This document shows positions 6,989 to 14,980 of a stretch of DNA of 28,373 nt, piece after piece. This DNA is from B4-G1 sp964393895 (GTDB lineage Bacteria; Chloroflexota; Anaerolineae; B4-G1), in contig CAYMWP010000053.1 of the NCBI GenBank assembly GCA_964393895.1, positions 1-28,373 of the forward strand, written 5' to 3'. A program made the translations under genes and the position numbers. Each line of letters starts with the position of its first letter. Within the stretch, counting starts at the first letter, position 1. The notes beneath the pieces were generated by a model. The model searched no databases. It had not been told where the DNA came from and saw only the letters and a list, made by a program, of their open reading frames with translations.

Positions 6989-8821
6989 ATGAGATGCTCA
7001 AACTGCGGAGCAGAGAATCGGCCTGGCGCACAGTTTTGCATGCGGTGCGCGGCCCCTTTGAGGGGGAGCGCCGGGCCAGGCTGGGCTGCCCCCGGTCAGG
7101 CTTCTCCCGCCGTGAGCCTGGTGGTCCAAAGCGGCCCCCAGGCCGGCCAGACTTTTACCCTGCACGATGGCGTCAACAGCGTCGGTCGTGACCCGGGTAA
7201 CGACGTCCTGCTGACCGAGAGTTCCGTCTCGCGCAGCCACGCCCGCATCGTGGTGCGGCCGGAGGGCGTGTGGGTCGAAGACCTCGGCTCGACCTCCGGC
7301 ACATTCGTCAATGGTCAGCGCGTCACCGCTTCCACCTGGCTGCGCTCGGGCGACGTGGTCTATTTCGGAGGCGTGGTGGCGCTCAGCGTACAGATCGCGC
7401 CGATGGCCCATCCCGCCCATCCCGCCTATCCCGCCGCCCCACTGGCGGTGCCCACGCCCGCCGCGCCGCCCGCCGCAGCGTTCCAGGTCTGCCCCAGGTG
7501 CGGGGCGCAGAACCGGTCCGGCGTGCGCTATTGCGAGCAGTGCGCCGCGCCGCTGGTCACAGGCGCTCCCCCCGAGCCCGCACGCCCGTCGAAGCCTCGC
7601 CGCCGCTGGATGTGGACGCTGGGAGGCGCGGTGGCGCTGTTGGTGTGCCTGGCGGTGGCGGCGATTGGCATAATGAACTCACCCTGGGCGGCCAGGTGGG
7701 CAGGGGGGAAGCGAGCGACCCCTACCAGCGCGCCGGCGGCGCTTGCGCCGACCGAGCCGGTGGAACCGGCACCGGAGCAGACGCCCACCTCCACCCCCAG
7801 TCCCCGACCTCGGACCCGCACGCCTACGCCTACCCTCACCCCTTCCCCTACCCGCACACGGCCGCCGGCGGGGGTGTCGTCCACTGCTACTCGTACTCCT
7901 ACCCCTACCTTTACGCCTACCTCCCCTCCTCCCGAACCGCCGACTGAGACGCCGACTGAGACTCCGACTGAGACACCGACTCCCCCTCCGCCAGAGGAGC
8001 CGCCTCCTCCGGAAGAGCCCCCGGCCGTCCCGCCGCCCCAGATCCTCAAGTTCGAGTCGGACAAGACTACGCTCAACCCGGGGGAGCACGCCTTGCTCAC
8101 CTACGAGGTGATGTACGCCGATGAGGCCAACATAGACTGGTGGATGGCGCTTGCACTGGAAGAAGGCGCAGATTATGATTCGGGGACAGTTGCGTACCCC
8201 TATGATGAGCTATCGTCGGGTTACAACAACGTATGCCTCCACGCCTCCAACTCTAGCGACGTGGACGTGTACTGCCTGGGTCTCACTGCTGCCACCCCCG
8301 CCCCGCCTCCGCCCGAGATCATCACCTTTGAGTCGGACAAGTACGCTCTCAGTCCTGGCGAGCACGCCACGCTCTACTACGAGGTGATGAACGCCACACA
8401 GATTTACCTGAACGACGTGGAGTTTGACACGGACGAAAACGCGGCAAAAGATACGGGGATGCCTCTGGTCTTTTACGAAGATTTGACGACGGGCGACAAC
8501 CAGTTCTGTCTCAGCGTTTCAAACGGCGTGGACACGGTGGGGGAGTGCCTGTGGATCGAGAAGCAGAGCGCCCCATCCACGATCATACTCAATAACAACT
8601 CTGGCTCGAGGATCTGCAGGGTGAACATCTCTCCCGTCACTGATGACGAATGGGGGGATGACTGGCTGGGAGATGATACGATACCACCTGGCGGCAGCTA
8701 CACCTTCAGCCCTCCGTCGGGTATCTATGATCTGAGAGCACAAGACTGCAACGACAATGATCTCGCCACCCTCTGGGAGGTCGAGATCAGCGGGACGTTC
8801 AACATCTGGAACGTTCCATAA
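6989..8821 (+). CDS. zinc-ribbon/FHA domain membrane protein with Pro-Thr stalk and extracellular repeats
   Basis: A 610-residue multidomain protein. In order: zinc ribbon (C3, C6, C17, C20); FHA domain at about 42-135 with VGRDPGND, SRSH and NG motifs, expected to bind phosphothreonine; a Pro/Ala linker; a second ribbon (C168, C171, C182, C185); one transmembrane helix at about 208-229; a Pro/Thr/Glu stalk at about 240-345 with PTET repeats; two related outer segments starting near 347 and 438 (FESDK...PGEHA...YEV); and a C-terminal beta-rich domain at about 530-610. The predicted topology is cytoplasmic FHA and ribbons with a surface C-terminus, so it could link a Ser/Thr-kinase signal to the envelope (inference). 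AAGGAGG precedes the ATG. No kinase gene is in the window. Confidence 0.88.
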   Translation: MRCSNCGAENRPGAQFCMRCAAPLRGSAGPGWAAPGQASPAVSLVVQSGPQAGQTFTLHDGVNSVGRDPGNDVLLTESSVSRSHARIVVRPEGVWVEDLGSTSGTFVNGQRVTASTWLRSGDVVYFGGVVALSVQIAPMAHPAHPAYPAAPLAVPTPAAPPAAAFQVCPRCGAQNRSGVRYCEQCAAPLVTGAPPEPARPSKPRRRWMWTLGGAVALLVCLAVAAIGIMNSPWAARWAGGKRATPTSAPAALAPTEPVEPAPEQTPTSTPSPRPRTRTPTPTLTPSPTRTRPPAGVSSTATRTPTPTFTPTSPPPEPPTETPTETPTETPTPPPPEEPPPPEEPPAVPPPQILKFESDKTTLNPGEHALLTYEVMYADEANIDWWMALALEEGADYDSGTVAYPYDELSSGYNNVCLHASNSSDVDVYCLGLTAATPAPPPPEIITFESDKYALSPGEHATLYYEVMNATQIYLNDVEFDTDENAAKDTGMPLVFYEDLTTGDNQFCLSVSNGVDTVGECLWIEKQSAPSTIILNNNSGSRICRVNISPVTDDEWGDDWLGDDTIPPGGSYTFSPPSGIYDLRAQDCNDNDLATLWEVEISGTFNIWNVP

Positions 8822-8830
8822 GGTCATTGA

Positions 8831-8865
8831 GGTGCGACGGACTTGGCAAGTGCGTCGCACCTTTT
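8831..8865 (+). terminator. intrinsic terminator after the FHA gene
   Basis: GGTGCGAC (8831-8838) pairs with GTCGCACC (8854-8861); an inner ACT/AGT extends the stem, and TTTT follows. It lies between the FHA gene and the next ribbon gene, so some readthrough or a separate promoter would be needed for the latter. Confidence 0.7.
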
Positions 8866-8876
8866 AAGGAGACATC

Positions 8877-9299
8877 ATGCGCTGTCCACACTGTGGAAGT
8901 CAAGTCCCGGATACCGCCAGGGCCTGCGGCCACTGCGGTCAATGGCTGGACGCCGCCCCCACCAGGCGTGGCCTGGTTGCCGACACTTTGGAGCAGGTGG
9001 CCGACTGGCTGGCCTCTGTAGATTTGACGGTGACACTGGATGAGATCTCTCTACCAAACACAGCCGACTATTGGGGCGAGATAGAGAAAGTCGAAGACCT
9101 CGATGAAGATGGAGACGCAGAGTACGTTTCTCGCTGGGTCTACCCTGTAGGAACTCTCAGCCCAGGCACGCACTCGGTCGAGACCGAATACCGGCTCCAG
9201 TGGCCGGTCACAGACGGGTTCGACTCCGACGGGGATAGCAGCCCAGATGAATTCTACGAACCTTGGGGCTACTCGCTGCAGATCATAGTTGAGGAGTGA
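8877..9299 (+). CDS. small zinc-ribbon protein with Asp-rich beta domain
   Basis: A 140-residue protein. The ribbon C3, C6, C17, C20 has the same spacing as in the FHA protein. After a short linker the rest (about 45-140) is an acidic domain with Asp-rich loops (DLDEDGDAEY, DSDGDSSPDEF) that resemble calcium-binding loops of exported bacterial proteins. Unlike its neighbour it has no transmembrane helix between ribbon and domain, which is odd because such domains usually face outward. It may be a shortened paralogue that has lost the FHA, membrane and stalk parts. AAGGAG lies just upstream of the ATG, right behind the terminator. The function is unknown. Confidence 0.75.
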   Translation: MRCPHCGSQVPDTARACGHCGQWLDAAPTRRGLVADTLEQVADWLASVDLTVTLDEISLPNTADYWGEIEKVEDLDEDGDAEYVSRWVYPVGTLSPGTHSVETEYRLQWPVTDGFDSDGDSSPDEFYEPWGYSLQIIVEE

Positions 9300-9349
9300 G
9301 AGCCGAGGCCGACATATATACCCTTGCTCGCAGCGGAAACTCGGTGGAA

Positions 9350-9397
9350 GGGCCATCCCAGCCCGTTTCTCAGCAACGGAGGATGGCTCTTTTCTTT
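9350..9397 (+). terminator. intrinsic terminator after the zinc-ribbon cluster
   Basis: GGGCCATCC (9350-9358) pairs with GGATGGCTC (9381-9389) over nine pairs including one G-T. An inner CCGTT/AACGG pairing tightens the loop, and TTTTCTTT (9390-9397) follows. A strong terminator closing the ribbon cluster before the M24 promoter. Confidence 0.8.
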
Positions 9398-9430
9398 CCC
9401 ACCCATGCGCCCAGCGGCGGGACGTCGGAC

Positions 9431-9459
9431 TTGCCCATTTCCGGCGCGGCGGGTATACT
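9431..9459 (+). promoter_or_regulatory. sigma-70-type promoter of the M24 peptidase operon
   Basis: TTGCCC (9431-9436), a 17-base spacer and TATACT (9454-9459) stand 38 bases before the peptidase ATG. It probably drives the run of genes through tsaD, since no other convincing promoter or terminator was seen before 12665. Confidence 0.72.
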
Positions 9460-9496
9460 CAGTGCTGCCGAACGGACATAACATAAGGAGACAGCT

Positions 9497-10720
9497 ATGA
9501 AAAAAGACCTGGATCGCTTGATGGAAGAACGCGGGCTGGACGCCGCCCTCGTCTCTGGGAAGGTGCACGGCAACCCGGCCATGTACTATATGACCAACGG
9601 CGCCGGGCTGACCGGCGGGTACGTGCTCAAAAAGCGGGACGAGGAAGCGGTGCTTATCTGCTCGCCGATGGAACGGGAGGAAGCCGTCGCCAGCGGGCTG
9701 GCCATCGTGAATATGGGCAAGTACGACTTTATGCGCCTCCTGCGCGAAAAAGGAGACCGGCTGTCCGCAGTCGTCGAATTGTATCGCCGCATCTTTGCCG
9801 ACCTGGAAGTGAGCGGAAAAGTGGGCTTTTACGGCCTGGCCGACCAGGGACGCGCCTGGATGCTGCTCAACGCGCTTGGCGAGCAGTTGGAGGGCGTCGA
9901 GGTCTATGGCGACTTTGACGTGACGCTGATTGACGCCGCCCGCGCCACCAAAGACGCTGCCGAGGCCGAACGCGTCCGCGAGATGGGGCGGCGCACCTGC
10001 GCCGTCATCGGCCAGACAGTCGAGTTCCTCAAATCGCACCGGGTGAAGGATGGCGCATTGGTCCAGCCCGACGGCTCCCCACTGACCATCGGGCGAGTAC
10101 ACGAGCAAATCAGCCGCTTTATCGCCGAGCAGCGGCTGGAGGACCCCGAGGGCTTTATCTTTTCCATCGGGCGCGACGCCGGCATCCCTCACAGCAAGGG
10201 CCGGGCCGAAGACATCGTCGCACTGGGCAAGACCATCATCTTTGACATATTTCCCTGCGAGGCCGGCGGCGGCTACTTTGCCGACGTGACCCGCACCTTT
10301 TGCCTGGGCCACGCGCCTCCCGAGATCGAAAAAGCGTACCAGGACGTGTACGAATGTCACGCCACGCTGCTGGAGGCGTTCGAGGTAGGGACGGAGGCGC
10401 GCCGCTACCAACAGATGACGTGCCAGTTCTTCGAGGAGCGGGGCCACCCCACCGTCGCCAGCGATTCCAAGACCGAATCCGGCTACGTGCACAGCCTGGG
10501 CCACGGGCTGGGGCTGGCGGTCCACGAGGAGCCGCGCTTTGCCGACGTCCCCTCCAACACCGACGTGCTCCAACCCGGCCACGTCTTTACCTGCGAGCCG
10601 GGGTTGTACTATCCTGAGCGGGGCTTTGGCATGCGCATCGAGGACGATCTGTGGATTGATCCCCAGGGCAAAGTGCACAACCTGACCGATTTTCCAAAGG
10701 AGTTGGTGGTTGAGGTATAG
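9497..10720 (+). CDS. M24-family metallopeptidase (Xaa-Pro aminopeptidase/dipeptidase-like)
   Basis: A 407-residue creatinase-fold peptidase. The N-terminal domain (about 1-150) precedes the pita-bread catalytic domain, where all five metal ligands are visible: Asp250 (IIFDIFP), Asp263 (FADVTRTF), His336 (LGHGLGL), Glu367 (CEPGLY) and Glu382 (RIEDD). Such enzymes bind two metal ions, commonly Mn or Co, and remove residues next to proline; a prolidase or aminopeptidase-P role is likely but the exact specificity is not readable. No signal peptide, so cytoplasmic. AAGGAG precedes the ATG. It heads the transcription unit that ends with tsaD. Confidence 0.92.
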   Translation: MKKDLDRLMEERGLDAALVSGKVHGNPAMYYMTNGAGLTGGYVLKKRDEEAVLICSPMEREEAVASGLAIVNMGKYDFMRLLREKGDRLSAVVELYRRIFADLEVSGKVGFYGLADQGRAWMLLNALGEQLEGVEVYGDFDVTLIDAARATKDAAEAERVREMGRRTCAVIGQTVEFLKSHRVKDGALVQPDGSPLTIGRVHEQISRFIAEQRLEDPEGFIFSIGRDAGIPHSKGRAEDIVALGKTIIFDIFPCEAGGGYFADVTRTFCLGHAPPEIEKAYQDVYECHATLLEAFEVGTEARRYQQMTCQFFEERGHPTVASDSKTESGYVHSLGHGLGLAVHEEPRFADVPSNTDVLQPGHVFTCEPGLYYPERGFGMRIEDDLWIDPQGKVHNLTDFPKELVVEV

Positions 10721-10742
10721 CGCTCACGAGAGAGAGCAGACT

Positions 10743-11231
10743 ATGACCGAAGAACTAATTACAGAGGCCTCTGTCCTGGATGATACCCACCTGGAACTTG
10801 ACGAGGCCTTGCCGGAAGGTTTCGGGCAGCGGCTGCAGGTACATATCACGTCATTGCACCCGGCGCAAGATCGCGCGCTGCGCGAGCGAGAGGCTACGTA
10901 CCAGGCAGATGTTGCTTCCGAAACCCGGGTCCAAGTCGTACTCAACGCCAGGCAAGCAATGATTGCCGCCAACCGGTTCATCGTTGAGCATTTGCCCGAT
11001 CGTTTCTCTGCCGGTCTGCCCAAGTTGGTGATCTTTCCCCTCCGGCCCCTCTGGCTCGTTCCAGTGCATCTGACCTACCCTGGCATAGGCATAGTGGGAG
11101 AGGTGGGGATGCTGGCTGTGAGTGGGGAGCGCCCGGCGATCGTTGGGTGGACACCGACAGAGGAAATGGAAGCCCTGGCACGCCAACTCTACGAAGAAAA
11201 CCGCAATGAAATCGAACCTGCCTTTTCGTAG
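10743..11231 (+). CDS. small protein with antitoxin-like N-terminus, paired with a C39-like protease
   Basis: A 162-residue protein starting at the ATG at 10743; a longer start at 10710 would overlap the M24 gene and is less likely. The first 40 residues (ITEASVLDDTHLELDEALPEGFGQRLQVHI) have the strand-turn-strand look of small antitoxin domains such as the DUF104/AF2212 type, with the LPEG turn; this is a pattern judgement only. The remaining 120 residues, including a hydrophobic segment around LVIFPLRPLWLVPVHLTYPG, are unrecognised. The gene overlaps the next one by 26 bases, so the two products are probably made together. It might be an inhibitor, substrate or chaperone of the protease. 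Confidence 0.75.
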   Translation: MTEELITEASVLDDTHLELDEALPEGFGQRLQVHITSLHPAQDRALREREATYQADVASETRVQVVLNARQAMIAANRFIVEHLPDRFSAGLPKLVIFPLRPLWLVPVHLTYPGIGIVGEVGMLAVSGERPAIVGWTPTEEMEALARQLYEENRNEIEPAFS

Positions 11232-11652
11232 GCAGGAGCATCCCTTTTCCTGTACAATCGCCTGCCTGCGGATGCTTTTTGCGCATCACGGTATTGAGAT
11301 AGACGAGGCCACGTTACGTCAAAAATGCAAGACACACGAGTTCGGCACCTATGCCAAAGACGTTCTGGCATGTGCCCGCGAATTTGGCTTTACTTCAACC
11401 ATTGAGTACCTTTCGTTGGAGCAATTGCAACGCTTGGTTGATCAGGGTGTGTTTCCGATCGTCTACATCAACATGTTCCCGACGAGCTCAGTTCCATACG
11501 TTCACACAGTCATCGTGGAAGATTACGAGGCAGACCGGTTGCTACTGGTAGATCCCAACGCTGGGCCGTGGGAGATTCAAATGACCGATTTTCTTGAAGC
11601 CTGGGGGATACACGGTAATATGGCAATCGTTTTGCAAATGGAGGCGCTATGA
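11206..11652 (+). CDS. C39-like (papain-fold) cysteine protease, stand-alone domain
   Basis: A 148-residue protein consisting of little more than one peptidase C39-like domain. The predicted active site is Gln10 and Cys16 (RRQEHPFSCTIAC), His100 (PYVHTVIV) and Asp116 or Asn118 (VDPNAG). C39 domains usually cut double-glycine leader peptides and are fused to ABC exporters; here no transporter, leader peptide or bacteriocin gene is in view. The ATG at 11206 is chosen because the homologous part begins at once; the longer frame would lie mostly inside the preceding gene. It overlaps that gene by 26 bases and tsaD by 4 bases (ATGA). It may instead be an inactive or housekeeping papain-like protein. 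Confidence 0.8.
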   Translation: MKSNLPFRRQEHPFSCTIACLRMLFAHHGIEIDEATLRQKCKTHEFGTYAKDVLACAREFGFTSTIEYLSLEQLQRLVDQGVFPIVYINMFPTSSVPYVHTVIVEDYEADRLLLVDPNAGPWEIQMTDFLEAWGIHGNMAIVLQMEAL

Positions 11653-12665
11653 TCCGCGTCCTGGCCATCGAAACTTCCTGCGACGAGACCGCTGCCGCCG
11701 TCGTCGCGGACGGGCGTCGCATCCTCTCCAACGTCGTCGCCTCGCAGGTCGAGTTGCACGCCCAGTACGGGGGCGTCTTCCCGGAGCTCGCCTCCCGCGC
11801 CCACATCGAGGCCATCGTGCCCGTGATCCAGCAGGCGATGCGGGAGGCCCACCTCGGTTTCGACGACCTGGACGCGGTGGCCGCCACCTACGGGCCGGGG
11901 CTGGCCGGATCGCTCCTGGTGGGCGTCAACGCGGCCAAGGGGCTGGCGCTGGGGCGCGGCTTGCCGCTGGTGGGGATCAATCACCTGGAGGCCCACATCT
12001 ACGCCCATTGGCTGGAAGTGGCGGGTGAGAACAGCGCCTCAGGGGAATTGGAATTCCCGCTTCTGGCCCTCATCGTCTCCGGCGGTCACAGCGAGCTGAT
12101 CCTGATGCGCGGCCACGGCCAGTACGAGTACCTGGGCGGCACCCTCGACGACGCCGCCGGCGAAGCCTTTGACAAAGTAGGCCGACTGCTGGGGCTGCCC
12201 TACCCCGGCGGGCCAGAGATCCAAAAGACGGCCCACGAGGGCAACCCCACGGCCTTGGACTTTCCCCGCGCCTGGCTGGAGGATAGTTACGACTTTAGCT
12301 TTAGCGGACTAAAGACCGCCGTGCTGCGCGAGACTCAAAAGTACAGCGATCCGCCCCGAGGCCGATTGCTGGCTAATCTGGCGGCCAGCTTCCAGGCCGC
12401 GGTGGTGGACGTGCTTTCGGCCAAGACGGCGCGGGCGGCCGAAGAGTTCGGCGTGACGGCCGTGCTGCTCTGCGGCGGCGTCTCGGCCAACCGCTCGTTG
12501 CGGGTCGCTACGGCCGAGCGGGCCGGCGCGCCGGTGCGCTACCTGCCGACTTTTCTGTGCACCGACAACGCTGCTATGGTGGGCGCTTGCGCGCACATTC
12601 ACCTCAGCGCCGGCCGGCGGGCTGGTTGGGACCTGGACGTCGTGCCGGGTCTGCGGTTGGCGTGA
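11649..12665 (+). CDS. tsaD: tRNA N6-adenosine threonylcarbamoyltransferase
   Basis: A 338-residue TsaD (also Gcp/YgjD), the universal enzyme that transfers threonylcarbamoyl from TC-AMP to A37 of ANN-decoding tRNAs. The start IRVLAIETSCDETA is diagnostic, and the metal motif H112-x3-H116 (HLEAH) and the late CTDNAAM motif are intact. It normally works with TsaB, TsaE and TsaC, none of which is here. The ATG overlaps the stop of the C39-like gene (ATGA), so translation is probably coupled to it, an unusual neighbour for an essential gene. Confidence 0.97.
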   Translation: MIRVLAIETSCDETAAAVVADGRRILSNVVASQVELHAQYGGVFPELASRAHIEAIVPVIQQAMREAHLGFDDLDAVAATYGPGLAGSLLVGVNAAKGLALGRGLPLVGINHLEAHIYAHWLEVAGENSASGELEFPLLALIVSGGHSELILMRGHGQYEYLGGTLDDAAGEAFDKVGRLLGLPYPGGPEIQKTAHEGNPTALDFPRAWLEDSYDFSFSGLKTAVLRETQKYSDPPRGRLLANLAASFQAAVVDVLSAKTARAAEEFGVTAVLLCGGVSANRSLRVATAERAGAPVRYLPTFLCTDNAAMVGACAHIHLSAGRRAGWDLDVVPGLRLA

Positions 12666-12717
12666 AACCGACGAACGACGGCCAAATCCGGCCGCTGGCG
12701 CCGAAGGGTAACTGCCC

Positions 12718-12815
12718 AGGCGCCCGGCACTCGTGTACCGCTTGCGACGAAAATGGCATCTGGTTGCCATCGAAACAGCCTTCTTCGAGGCCAATCGTGC
12801 AAGTGCCGGGCGCCT
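12718..12815. repeat. 98-base inverted-repeat element upstream of the AI-2E-type permease
   Basis: AGGCGCCCGGCACT (12718-12731) is inverted perfectly at 12802-12815. The enclosed 70 bases contain a second hairpin, ATGGCA/TGCCAT at about 12752-12769. A small CCTC-GAAAA-GAGG hairpin at the right arm includes the GAGG of the ribosome site of the next gene. It may be a folded leader or terminator, or a repeat insertion; no target duplication was seen. It occupies most of the 169-base gap between tsaD and the permease gene. Confidence 0.6.
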
Positions 12816-12834
12816 CGAAAAGAGGAAATGATCA

Positions 12835-14064
12835 ATGAGTGAACCCGTCCGCCGTTGGAGCACATCCACCAAACGCTCCATCATCATCATCATCGTGGTG
12901 CTGTTGGCGCTGGTGATCTATCGCTTTCGCGACGTCATTCCCCCACTGGTGATCGCGCTGCTGCTGGCCTTTATCCTGGACCCCATCGCCGACTTTATAG
13001 TTGATCGTCTCCGGTTTTCGCGCGGGTTGGCGACGACCCTCATCTTTTTGGCCCTGATCTTGGGCATGTTGGGAGTGATAGCCACGCCGGTGACCGTCGT
13101 CCCGGCCATCCAAAGGGCCGTACTTTCGATACAGGTTGACTTTATTCGCGTCATCAGTGACATTGGCGCTTTTCTCGACCGGCCCCTGGAAATCTTGGGG
13201 TATTCACTGGATCTGAGTGACGTGTTCGATGAAGTAAGCGCGATGTTGCGCTCGTTCGTCAGTTCGGTCGCGCAGGGGACCCTCGACGTCGTGTTCAACC
13301 TCGCCTCGGGAGCCTTGTGGCTGATCATCATTCTGATGATCGCCTTCTACCTGGTCAAGGACGCCGACCGCTTCATCGAGCAATTGGATAACCTGGCTCC
13401 GCCTGGCTACCGCGACGACTTTGTGCTCTTGCGACAGCAGATCACAGGCGTGTGGGACGCATTTCTGCGCGGCCAGTTGTTGCTGGGCGGAGCCATGATC
13501 GTCATCACGACCGTGGTTTGCACGGCTGTAGGGCTGCCCTACGCGGCCGTTATGGGGCTGATCGCAGGAGTGATGGAGTTCGTGCCCAACATCGGGCCGA
13601 TCGTTGCGTTGATACCGGCGGCGTTGATGGCCCTGTTCCAGGGCTCGAACTTTTTGCCCTTGAGCAATTTCTGGTTCATGGTGTTGGTCATTGGACTGTA
13701 CATCGTGATCCAGCAGGTCGAGGGCAACCTGCTGGTGCCCCGCATCCTGGGGCGTAGCCTCAATCTGCATCCGCTGGTGGTGTTGATCGGCATCGTCGGC
13801 GGCGGCAGCCTGGCCGGCATCCTGGGGATGTTGCTCGCGGCCCCGATGCTGGCCACCTTGCGCGTCGTGGGCCGCTACGTCTTTTGCCGCCTCTACGACC
13901 GCGACCCCTTTGCCGAACCAGAGGAGGAAGAGATAGGGCCGGCCAAACCCGGCCCGGTCAAGCGGGCGTGCGTCTCGGCCTGGTGCCGGCTGCGGGAACG
14001 GATCGAACAAAGGAAGGAAGAACGAGAAGCGAACAGTTCAGGGGAGCCTGAGATTGACGACTGA
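12835..14064 (+). CDS. AI-2E family transporter (PF01594-type permease)
   Basis: A 409-residue membrane protein with about seven to eight transmembrane segments: IIIIIVVLLALVIY at 17-30, a long helix pair at about 32-90, and a cluster at about 155-345. The central soluble segment and the later GVMEFVPNIGPIVALIPA are characteristic of this family. Members include the E. coli TqsA/PerM group, with proposed autoinducer-2 export, and sodium/proton antiporters; the substrate here is unknown. A charged tail of about 60 residues (EPEEEEIG...RKEER) is cytoplasmic. AGAGGA lies upstream of the ATG. Its last 11 bases overlap the next gene. Confidence 0.92.
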   Translation: MSEPVRRWSTSTKRSIIIIIVVLLALVIYRFRDVIPPLVIALLLAFILDPIADFIVDRLRFSRGLATTLIFLALILGMLGVIATPVTVVPAIQRAVLSIQVDFIRVISDIGAFLDRPLEILGYSLDLSDVFDEVSAMLRSFVSSVAQGTLDVVFNLASGALWLIIILMIAFYLVKDADRFIEQLDNLAPPGYRDDFVLLRQQITGVWDAFLRGQLLLGGAMIVITTVVCTAVGLPYAAVMGLIAGVMEFVPNIGPIVALIPAALMALFQGSNFLPLSNFWFMVLVIGLYIVIQQVEGNLLVPRILGRSLNLHPLVVLIGIVGGGSLAGILGMLLAAPMLATLRVVGRYVFCRLYDRDPFAEPEEEEIGPAKPGPVKRACVSAWCRLRERIEQRKEEREANSSGEPEIDD

Positions 14065-14911
14065 TTGCCCCCGCTGCGGCGGCAAAGCGACCCCAGGGGA
14101 CACGGCTTGCTCTCGCTGCGGCTTTGTCTTTGGCAGCGCCCCCAAGCCAGAGATCGAGCCGGCGACCGGCGCCGAGCAGCCCGGCGGCCCGGCCTGTCCC
14201 CAATGCGGCACCCGCGTCTACATCGGCGATCCAGCCTGCGCCGCCTGCGGGCACCCCCTCTGCCCTCGCTGCGGGACGGCTGTGGGAGAAGATGCCGACC
14301 GCTGCCCCCGTTGCCGCCTGGAGCTCGCCTTCGAATGTCCCGGTTGCGGGATTGAACTTTTCGCCGGGGCCGAGACCTGTCCCGACTGTAATCTCATTTT
14401 CGCCCGCCGTTGCCCCGCCTGTGGCGAACGTATCTACCACGCCCCCGACCGCTGTCCCCATTGCTGGCAGCCGGTGACGCACCGGGAACGCGCGACAGCC
14501 CGCACTATATCCAGGCGCGTGGGAGAGCGGATCGTGCGCTGGGTGGCCTGCCCCACCTGCGGGGCCGATTTTGTGCCCTCGAGGAGCGGCTGCCCGGAGT
14601 GCGGAACGCGGGTCTGCCCGCAGTGTGCGGTAGTACTGCTGCCCCAGGATTCTGCCTGTCCCCGCTGTGGATTCGAGCTGAGGGAAGGGGCCTGCCCTCG
14701 CTGCTCCGCTCGCATCCTGCCCGGCGCGCCAGAGTGCCCCGCCTGCGGGCAATCCCTGTGCCCCGAGTGCGGCGCGGCCGTCGCCGAGAACGACGCCGGC
14801 TGCGCGGCTTGCGGCGCAGAGTTTGCCCTGATCTGTCCCGAATGTGGCAGAGACGTGGCGACAGACGACGCCCTCTGCCCGCACTGCGGAGAGCCTTTCA
14901 GTAATGCGTAA
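14054..14911 (+). CDS. protein built of ten consecutive zinc ribbons (20 CxxC motifs)
   Basis: A 285-residue protein that is almost entirely tandem double-zinc-ribbon units. I count 20 CxxC motifs (CPRC, CSRC, CPQC, CAAC and so on) from residue 5 to the C-terminus, enough for ten zinc sites. Only two stretches without cysteines interrupt them (about 29-47 and 137-163, the latter Arg-rich). The start is a TTG inside the last codons of the permease gene, behind GGGGAG, so translation is probably coupled. Nothing indicates catalysis. A scaffold, nucleic-acid-binding or metal-buffering role is possible, but none is shown by the sequence. A promoter for the next gene follows. Confidence 0.85.
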   Translation: MTTDCPRCGGKATPGDTACSRCGFVFGSAPKPEIEPATGAEQPGGPACPQCGTRVYIGDPACAACGHPLCPRCGTAVGEDADRCPRCRLELAFECPGCGIELFAGAETCPDCNLIFARRCPACGERIYHAPDRCPHCWQPVTHRERATARTISRRVGERIVRWVACPTCGADFVPSRSGCPECGTRVCPQCAVVLLPQDSACPRCGFELREGACPRCSARILPGAPECPACGQSLCPECGAAVAENDAGCAACGAEFALICPECGRDVATDDALCPHCGEPFSNA

Positions 14912-14932
14912 ATGCCCCCGCTCCGGTTACGC

Positions 14933-14960
14933 TTTACGCCACTACGTTTTGAGGTATAAT
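14933..14960 (+). promoter_or_regulatory. promoter of the M50 protease gene
   Basis: TTTACG (14933-14938), a 16-base spacer and a perfect TATAAT (14955-14960), 20 bases before the ATG. The leader is therefore only about 14 bases long. Confidence 0.65.
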
Positions 14961-14980
14961 CTGGCCCAGAGGAAAAACCA

